NCBI GenBank assembly: GCA_020636025.1 | Contig: JACJYQ010000006.1 | Span: 248,001 to 312,000, forward strand | DNA from: Lewinellaceae bacterium | GTDB taxonomy: Bacteria; Bacteroidota; Bacteroidia; Chitinophagales; Saprospiraceae | Direction: 5' to 3' | Length of the DNA stretch: 64,000 nucleotides | Shown here: positions 58,813 through 64,000 of the stretch, in pieces | Layout: the number at the start of each line of letters is the position of its first letter | How positions within the stretch are numbered: position 1 is the stretch's first letter | Made by a program: the position numbers and the translations under genes | Notes under the pieces: model-generated | The model's database searches: none | What the model was told of the DNA's origin: nothing | The model's input: the letters and a program-made list of their open reading frames with translations, nothing else

Positions 58813-60222
58813 TCAATTACCCCGTTTAAAAACCTTTTGCACCGCGGTTCCCTTACCAGTAGGTACCTGGCAGAAATAATACCCGCTTTTGACATGGCGC
58901 ATGTCCAGTTTAATTTCATTCTTTCCAACCACAATCGATTCCTTTTTCTTCAGTACAACATGTCCGTTTATGTCCACAATTGTGATCAGAGAAACAAATC
59001 CGGCATCGGCATTAATGGAAATAAGCAGCACATCGCTCACTATGGATGGGGTAACTGTAACACCTGAAGCATCATCGTTTTCGCCTATGGCCAAGGTCAT
59101 CGGGTCAAAAGGAATCTTGCCGATGCCTGCCCATTCGGAGACTACGTCAGGCACATCGGCAACCGCTGTTACATAATTGCTGTAGTCATAGGGAATCACG
59201 TAATTATTGGGATTGTACTCTTCCGAAGCGCTCAGCGCATCGGCATCTGGAGAGCTGGCAGAGGGGATGTGTACCCAGGACAAACGCGAACAATTATCAA
59301 AATAGTTGTCGATTTCCGAAGCAGACCCGCCTTCGGAGACTTTCCCGAAAATGGGTTTCTTCGTGTTCTTGAAATAGTTCTTTTCCGCCAGAGCCTCCGA
59401 TTGAATACGCACGTTCAGACCGTTTTCCGAATTTACAACATAGTTGTTCAACAGATGCAGCTTGCCATAGCGCTGCAAGGGAATTCGGGACGAAATATTA
59501 TCGAACAGGTTGTGGTGCATGGTGCTTTTCCGGTCGTAATTGTCCGAGTTTCCCGAGCCTGACAAACAACCCTTGTGGTGATCATGAAAATAGCACCAGG
59601 ATATGGTCACAAACTGTACGTCGTTTTTTATATCCACCAGGCCGTCGTAGCGATCAGCATCCGTCATCACAGAAGGATCTTCATTGTAAAACTCACAATG
59701 ATCTATCCATATATTCCGGGTAATACGCTCTGCCGCCGGGATCGAACTCAGGTCTGCCGAAATGGATATGATGTCCGGGTCGGTATTGGTACCCAGAATT
59801 TTTACTTCCGATCCAGATAGATCCACCGGCACATCTTTCATCGAGAACTTGATGTTCCGAATGATGATGTTGTGTTTCGAATTGATGTCAAGACAAATCT
59901 GATTGATGAATCCGCTGGAGCCAAGGCCTAACAGCGTTTTGTTGGAATTCATTTTGATCACCCTTCTAACCGGCTCCCCGGCATTGGCTGAGTCCGGATT
60001 CGAACCTTTAATTTCCCGATCGATCAGGATAATGTAGGGCTGATCGGAAGTACAATAACTGTTCAGCTCGTCAAAATCGACGGGCGTTACCACCATTCCT
60101 CCTTTTCCGCCATTAGTGCCTCCATTCATGGTAGCAAAGCCCATGATGGAGAAATCGGGTGTTTGCGCGTTCAAGAAGGCAAAGAACAAGGTGAAAACGG
60201 GTATTAAGTTGAGTTTTTGCAT
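58813..60222 (-). CDS. Pectate lyase, polysaccharide lyase family 1, T9SS-exported
   Basis: A 469-residue protein. The signal peptide is at 1-19 (LNLIPVFTLFFAFLNAQ). The parallel beta-helix carries PL1 motifs: NIWIDHCEFYNED (vWiDH), DGLVDIKNDVQFVTISWCYFHDHHKGCLSG (Asp ligands for calcium) and RIPLQRYGKLHLLNNYV (R-x-P-x-x-R, catalytic Arg). It should cleave polygalacturonate by beta-elimination. The C-terminal 75 residues form a T9SS sorting domain (SVTVTPSIVSDVLLIS-like text, VSLITIVDINGHVVLKKKES, GYYFCQVPTGKGTAVQKVFK). Together with the CE8-like protein at 51072 this makes a pectin-active pair, though not a classical PUL. Confidence 0.9.
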   Translation of the reverse strand: MQKLNLIPVFTLFFAFLNAQTPDFSIMGFATMNGGTNGGKGGMVVTPVDFDELNSYCTSDQPYIILIDREIKGSNPDSANAGEPVRRVIKMNSNKTLLGLGSSGFINQICLDINSKHNIIIRNIKFSMKDVPVDLSGSEVKILGTNTDPDIISISADLSSIPAAERITRNIWIDHCEFYNEDPSVMTDADRYDGLVDIKNDVQFVTISWCYFHDHHKGCLSGSGNSDNYDRKSTMHHNLFDNISSRIPLQRYGKLHLLNNYVVNSENGLNVRIQSEALAEKNYFKNTKKPIFGKVSEGGSASEIDNYFDNCSRLSWVHIPSASSPDADALSASEEYNPNNYVIPYDYSNYVTAVADVPDVVSEWAGIGKIPFDPMTLAIGENDDASGVTVTPSIVSDVLLISINADAGFVSLITIVDINGHVVLKKKESIVVGKNEIKLDMRHVKSGYYFCQVPTGKGTAVQKVFKRGN

Positions 60223-60510
60223 GATTTATAAATGTATTTTGTTGCCTCTGCTTGCAGCTTCTGGAGCCATTATGAAGATAGGAAAAGCTTACGCCACAAT
60301 ATAAAGCGCCAAATACTTCCAAATACCAAAACCTTCAAACCACTCAAAATTTGTCGTGCTGTAAGCACCCGTCCGCTCTACGAGAGAATAGAAAGATAGG
60401 CGCAAATGCAGCATTTATTGCTGTGCTTGGCTCTACTGAAGGGGCGACGACTAAGGGTTACTGCGCTCTATCTGTTGTAGAATAACCGGCCAAAACCTCC
60501 TCTGATCACC
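60223..60510. other. Intergenic region upstream of the pectate lyase
   Basis: About 290 bp on the upstream side of the lyase, following the stop of the helical-repeat gene. It must contain the lyase promoter. Words such as GCTCTAC and CTGTTGTAGAATAA occur, but no element could be defined. Confidence 0.4.
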
Positions 60511-61884
60511 TCACACCAGCATTTCCAAAAACCACGCTTTCTCCGACAGTACTTTCTCCTGCTCAATCTTTTTTCGCAGCGCGGCTACAGCTTTTTGATC
60601 ACTGAAATTCAAGATGCTCATTTGCTGTGTGTAGCGCACCAGCCGACTGTAATTGTTGCGGTGATATCCGATGGCCGTGTGCCGTCGAATATAGTTTTTC
60701 ATACTCGCAAGGTGACTGGTTAACAAATCGAATTCATCGGTTTCGTAGTAAATCTTTAGCTGCAGGGTTTTTGCAATGAGGTTGTTGATCAGATCCTTAT
60801 AATCCGATCGTTGTAAATGTAACAAGGCCTCCCGGTAATCCTTCCGGGCATAGGCCACCCGCGCCAGGTTGAGGCTGGCGGTGGCGTCGCGCCATTGACG
60901 TTCGAGTTTCGGGCGGTAACTCAGCACGAATTGCTCCGCCCAGTCGAGGGCTCCAACCCGGAGCGCAATGGCGGTAATGTTGTTAAAGGCAAAACGGGAT
61001 ATCTGGTTGTTTTCCAACAGCAGATTCAGGGCAAGCGCCTCTTTGTATAAATCGAATGTGATTTCCAGCCATCCTTCCCGGGCTTCATTCAGCTTTTTTA
61101 TGCCAAAATTCAGGGCCAGCAGATACATGGTGCGCAATTCGTCATCGGGAAAAGAATTCGCAGCGCGGTTCAGAATTTCCCGAAATCGTTGAAAGTGCTG
61201 TTCCCCTGTGTCAAAATCTGAACTCAGAAAGTAGTAACAATGGTAATAAAGCCCAATGGCAGGAATTTCAAACTGATTTGTCTCCTGTACAAATGCCAGG
61301 ATGGGCGAAAGCAAATTGATGTTGTAGTCGGTTTTATACACGGCCTGATGGGAAATTGCCAAACATGCCAGACGGAGCTTCCTGGCTATAAATGCCTGAT
61401 CCATTTTATCTGATACGTTCTGTATGTTCAGGGTTTCGGTGCGATGCTCCAGAATTTCATGTTTATACTGCTCCCACTCAATCAGGTTGAGGTCGTGGAA
61501 ATATTCGGCATGCCGCCATTGTTGTTTTTCGCGACTTTGACGGGCGTCCCGCAGGGCTATCTTAAAATGTTTGGTGAGATTGCGTTTTCTATACGCTGCA
61601 GCAAGCTTGATCTTGCCCCGCTCGGGGTCTTTGAACTTTTCTTTATAGATCAGATATTTTTCCAGCAATTTCAGGAGCGCGGAATTCAATAAGCGGAACT
61701 CGGTGTTGGGCATGCCGGGAAATTCCGGGATCACGCCTTTATTCCTGGCCGCATATATTTTTTCAAAATGCGCCATCAGCTTTTGGCGGGAATTAAAGAA
61801 AGGCGAACGCACGAATTTGTCAAATTCCCGTAATTCTGCTGCAGAAAGCGTTGCTAAGGCAAGCCAGAGTTGTGTTTTTTCCAT
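60511..61884 (-). CDS. Helical-repeat protein of unknown function
   Basis: A 457-residue cytoplasmic protein without signal peptide. It is nearly all helical; text such as LLENNQISRFAFNNITAIALRVG, ASLNLARVAYARKDYREALLHL and LIAKTLQLKIYYETDEFDLL suggests TPR/HEAT-like repeats. The N-terminus (LALATLSAAELREFDKFVRSPFFNSRQKLMA) recurs in my memory of multi-copy families in Saprospiria, but the role is not known. Possibly a scaffold for protein interaction. It is a single gene facing away from the SprB-repeat gene. Confidence 0.65.
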   Translation of the reverse strand: MEKTQLWLALATLSAAELREFDKFVRSPFFNSRQKLMAHFEKIYAARNKGVIPEFPGMPNTEFRLLNSALLKLLEKYLIYKEKFKDPERGKIKLAAAYRKRNLTKHFKIALRDARQSREKQQWRHAEYFHDLNLIEWEQYKHEILEHRTETLNIQNVSDKMDQAFIARKLRLACLAISHQAVYKTDYNINLLSPILAFVQETNQFEIPAIGLYYHCYYFLSSDFDTGEQHFQRFREILNRAANSFPDDELRTMYLLALNFGIKKLNEAREGWLEITFDLYKEALALNLLLENNQISRFAFNNITAIALRVGALDWAEQFVLSYRPKLERQWRDATASLNLARVAYARKDYREALLHLQRSDYKDLINNLIAKTLQLKIYYETDEFDLLTSHLASMKNYIRRHTAIGYHRNNYSRLVRYTQQMSILNFSDQKAVAALRKKIEQEKVLSEKAWFLEMLV

Positions 61885-62091
61885 GTTTCAGCAAAATCTG
61901 GAACAAATATCTGCAATAAAAACGAAATTATTTTATACAATCTATTTAATAAAATATTGATAATCAATAGTTATTGTATTTTTAAATTAAAATAACATGT
62001 ACAATTTGGAATAATTGTCCCATATTTTTAAAGCCCTAACCCCAACATTTGCAGTGTTAAATTATGCCGGAATTGCTAAAAAACAACTCTT

Positions 62092-64000
62092 ATGAATCGC
62101 TTTAATATCCTTGTTTTCGCCATCGTAGTACTGCTGGGTGGCACTTTCGATGCACAAGCTCAATGCAATATCATCCTCCAGGCAAGCGTGACGCCGGTCA
62201 CCTGTGGAGGCAGCGCAACAGGCGCTATTGACATTACTGTGCTGAATGCCACCCCTCCCTATAGCGTTGTATGGTCGAATGGCGAAGAAGCAGAAGATCT
62301 GGCAAATATTACGGCAGGAACCTATACCGCTCAAGTGATGGACGCAGCGGGCTGTTCAGCGATGACGATAAAAACTTTGATCGACCCTCCTGTTATCCTG
62401 GATACACTGGTCGAGATCTGCTATCCAGCCCAACTAAATTATAATGTTACAGGCGGTGTTCAACCCTACCAATACTTGTGGTCTACCGGGGATGAAACCG
62501 ATGTTATTTTTATCCCAACTACCATTAAAACTTTTGGTGTGACGCTCACGGATGCCGCGGGTTGCCAGGTTTCGAAACAGATTGATGCCGGTTACCCTGA
62601 CATAGGCAGTATTAGTCCACCTACAATCGCTTGCCAGGATTCAAGTGTAGTGCTCGATGTGAGCGCTACAAGCATTTTCAGACCGGGCACCCAGTTAAGA
62701 TGCTATTATGCCGAAGATGTAGATTCCGTTATCTATTTAGGTCCCAATCTGGCGCTTCCTGTTCAGGAATTGGGTTTGTATTCTTATGCCCTGGTAGATT
62801 CCATCAATGGGTGCTTTGAAAATATATGGTTGAATGTTAGGCAGGATATAAACAAGCCAAACGTAAATGCCGGACTTGACCAAACATTAACCTGTTTGAA
62901 ACAAACTGCCGACCTCGAAGCCACCGCTTCCGGCAATGGTCCAATGGTGTACGAATGGATGACCAATAACGGGCATTTCGCAAGCGGGACAAACACACTA
63001 CAAACGACCGTTGATGAGCCGGGAAATTATACACTGTGGGCTACCAATACCCTGAACGGTTGTATCGGATCAAATACCGTACGTATACATATTGATACCA
63101 CAACACCTTATGCGCACCCTTATGCAAACCCGGGGCCAGGCATCTCCTGCAATGGGAGCCCTGTTACCTTGCATGTGATCAACACTAAAAACCTGAAATT
63201 TGAATGGACAGGGCCAAATGGCTGGACCTCCACTTTGAAAGACCCGGTAGTGGACCAGCCCGGAGAATACCAGTTGGCCAGTACAGATACCGTTAGAGGT
63301 TGTACGGCCTATGAGTACATTACCGTTTATCCTGGCCCTGCATTATCTTCCTCAGACTTTGATGTCACCCATGTGCCGTGTATTCCTGGCGTATTGGGAT
63401 CAATCGACCTGACGGTGAATTTCGCCATACCACCTTACAGCTTCCTTTGGTCCAACGGCGCCACTACTGAAGACATTGACAACCTGGATCCCGGCACCTA
63501 CACCGTGGCAGTCACCAGCGGCAATGGCTGTACATACTATGGCACTGCAAAAGTAAAACAGGGTAATACCGATTTATCCCTGGGGATTAGCAGCACGTTA
63601 CCGCAGTGCTTTGGCAGCAACGATGGCAGCATCGACCTCATCGCCGCGAACGGTACAGGACCCTATACCTATCAATGGTCTGGCCCACAAAATTTCAGTT
63701 CAAGTGAAAACAACATATCCAACCTTTCAGCGGGAAATTACACGGTGACTGTGTCCGATGCTACCCACTGCTCGATAACGGGTTCTGCCAATCTATCAGC
63801 GCCTCCGGCCCTTAGCCTGCCGAGCAACCTTACAAGCGTTTCAGCGCCCTCCTGCTATGGCGGGCAGGACGGAAGCATAGATGTCAGCCCGATGGGCGGT
63901 GTAGCGCCTTTTACCTTCGATTGGAGTAACGATGGTCCCGAAAACCCGGATAATGATCTTGAAGACTTAAGCGGAATAGGCACTGGAACCTACATCCTAA
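62092..64000 (+). CDS. Large SprB/PKD-repeat surface protein, N-terminal part
   Basis: ATG at 62092 and an open frame to the right edge (636 complete codons visible). The signal peptide is at about 1-23 (FNILVFAIVVLLGGTFDAQAQ). The rest is tandem SprB-type repeats of about 75-85 residues, with the motif G-x-[DI]-[GI]-S-I-D followed by P-Y-x-[YF]-x-W-S-[NT]-G and then L-x-x-G-x-Y-[TI]-V. Examples are PPYSVVWSNGEEAEDLANITAGTYTAQV, PPYSFLWSNGATTEDIDNLDPGTYTV in outline, and CFGSNDGSIDLIAANGTGPYTYQWSGP. Some blocks look PKD-like (TCLKQTADLEATASGNGP). Such proteins are T9SS-exported adhesins; a C-terminal sorting domain is expected beyond the window. Confidence 0.85.
   Translation, partial: MNRFNILVFAIVVLLGGTFDAQAQCNIILQASVTPVTCGGSATGAIDITVLNATPPYSVVWSNGEEAEDLANITAGTYTAQVMDAAGCSAMTIKTLIDPPVILDTLVEICYPAQLNYNVTGGVQPYQYLWSTGDETDVIFIPTTIKTFGVTLTDAAGCQVSKQIDAGYPDIGSISPPTIACQDSSVVLDVSATSIFRPGTQLRCYYAEDVDSVIYLGPNLALPVQELGLYSYALVDSINGCFENIWLNVRQDINKPNVNAGLDQTLTCLKQTADLEATASGNGPMVYEWMTNNGHFASGTNTLQTTVDEPGNYTLWATNTLNGCIGSNTVRIHIDTTTPYAHPYANPGPGISCNGSPVTLHVINTKNLKFEWTGPNGWTSTLKDPVVDQPGEYQLASTDTVRGCTAYEYITVYPGPALSSSDFDVTHVPCIPGVLGSIDLTVNFAIPPYSFLWSNGATTEDIDNLDPGTYTVAVTSGNGCTYYGTAKVKQGNTDLSLGISSTLPQCFGSNDGSIDLIAANGTGPYTYQWSGPQNFSSSENNISNLSAGNYTVTVSDATHCSITGSANLSAPPALSLPSNLTSVSAPSCYGGQDGSIDVSPMGGVAPFTFDWSNDGPENPDNDLEDLSGIGTGTYIL

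Noticed and set aside
60223..60510. tRNA or small RNA upstream of the pectate lyase
   Set aside because: No T-arm (TTCGAnTC) or cloverleaf could be drawn.

Overview
The window looks like a chromosomal segment of a Bacteroidota bacterium, most likely of the Saprospiria type (Lewinella/Haliscomenobacter-like). The reasons are several large secreted proteins with C-terminal type IX secretion (T9SS) sorting domains, SprB/PKD-type repeats, an ECF sigma factor paired with a membrane anti-sigma-like protein, TAnnTTTG-type -7 promoter boxes, little use of Shine-Dalgarno sites, GH97, DUF2142, DUF2490 and GxxExxY families, and abundant short word-like intergenic repeats. No rRNA, tRNA or CRISPR array was found.

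Layout: 1-1477 holds the end of an ECF sigma factor and its partner. 1514-3859 is a leftward cluster (His-rich small protein, PepSY-like protein, four-fold repeated COG4705-like membrane protein, GNAT acetyltransferase) with two perfect dyads in its leaders. 4045-5157 is a membrane protein with an N-terminal effector-associated-like domain. 5257-7374 is a GH97 alpha-glucosidase. 7606-13448 has an SH3 protein, a palindrome-rich intergenic region, a giant propeller/LytS-type kinase, a small membrane protein and an IS982-family element. 13697-18860 has a T9SS cargo protein, lipoproteins and a radical SAM protein. 19114-22673 is housekeeping (aspS, pssA, purS, rsmI). 22722-36368 is a regulatory and transport locus: an NtrY-like kinase and a sigma-54 activator diverge from an adaptor, two ABC ATPases and three large FtsX/MacB permeases, with a candidate enhancer palindrome and -24 element between them. 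36480-40243 has a thioredoxin lipoprotein, proline dehydrogenase, aroE and nadA. 40244-43432 is repeat-rich, with a tiny ORF, an AlkD-like protein and a T9SS protein. 43694-50684 has a BNR-repeat T9SS protein, a DUF2142 membrane protein, a degenerate TrpF-like protein, an orphan efflux adaptor and an acyltransferase. 51072-60222 is an accessory stretch: pectin-active beta-helix proteins at both ends, a 169-bp MITE-like element, an AT-rich lipoprotein of unknown function, a GxxExxY gene boxed by inverted repeats, and a small protein joining an effector-associated-like domain to a ubiquitin-like domain. 60511-64000 has a helical-repeat protein and the start of a large SprB-repeat surface protein.

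The best candidate for something undescribed is the pair of proteins with effector-associated-like N-termini (4045-5157 and 56580-57179). Such domains normally connect parts of NTPase-based conflict or signalling systems, but no NTPase or effector core lies in this window. The ubiquitin-like fusion is the more unusual of the two. All family assignments come from reading motifs; no database search was possible.
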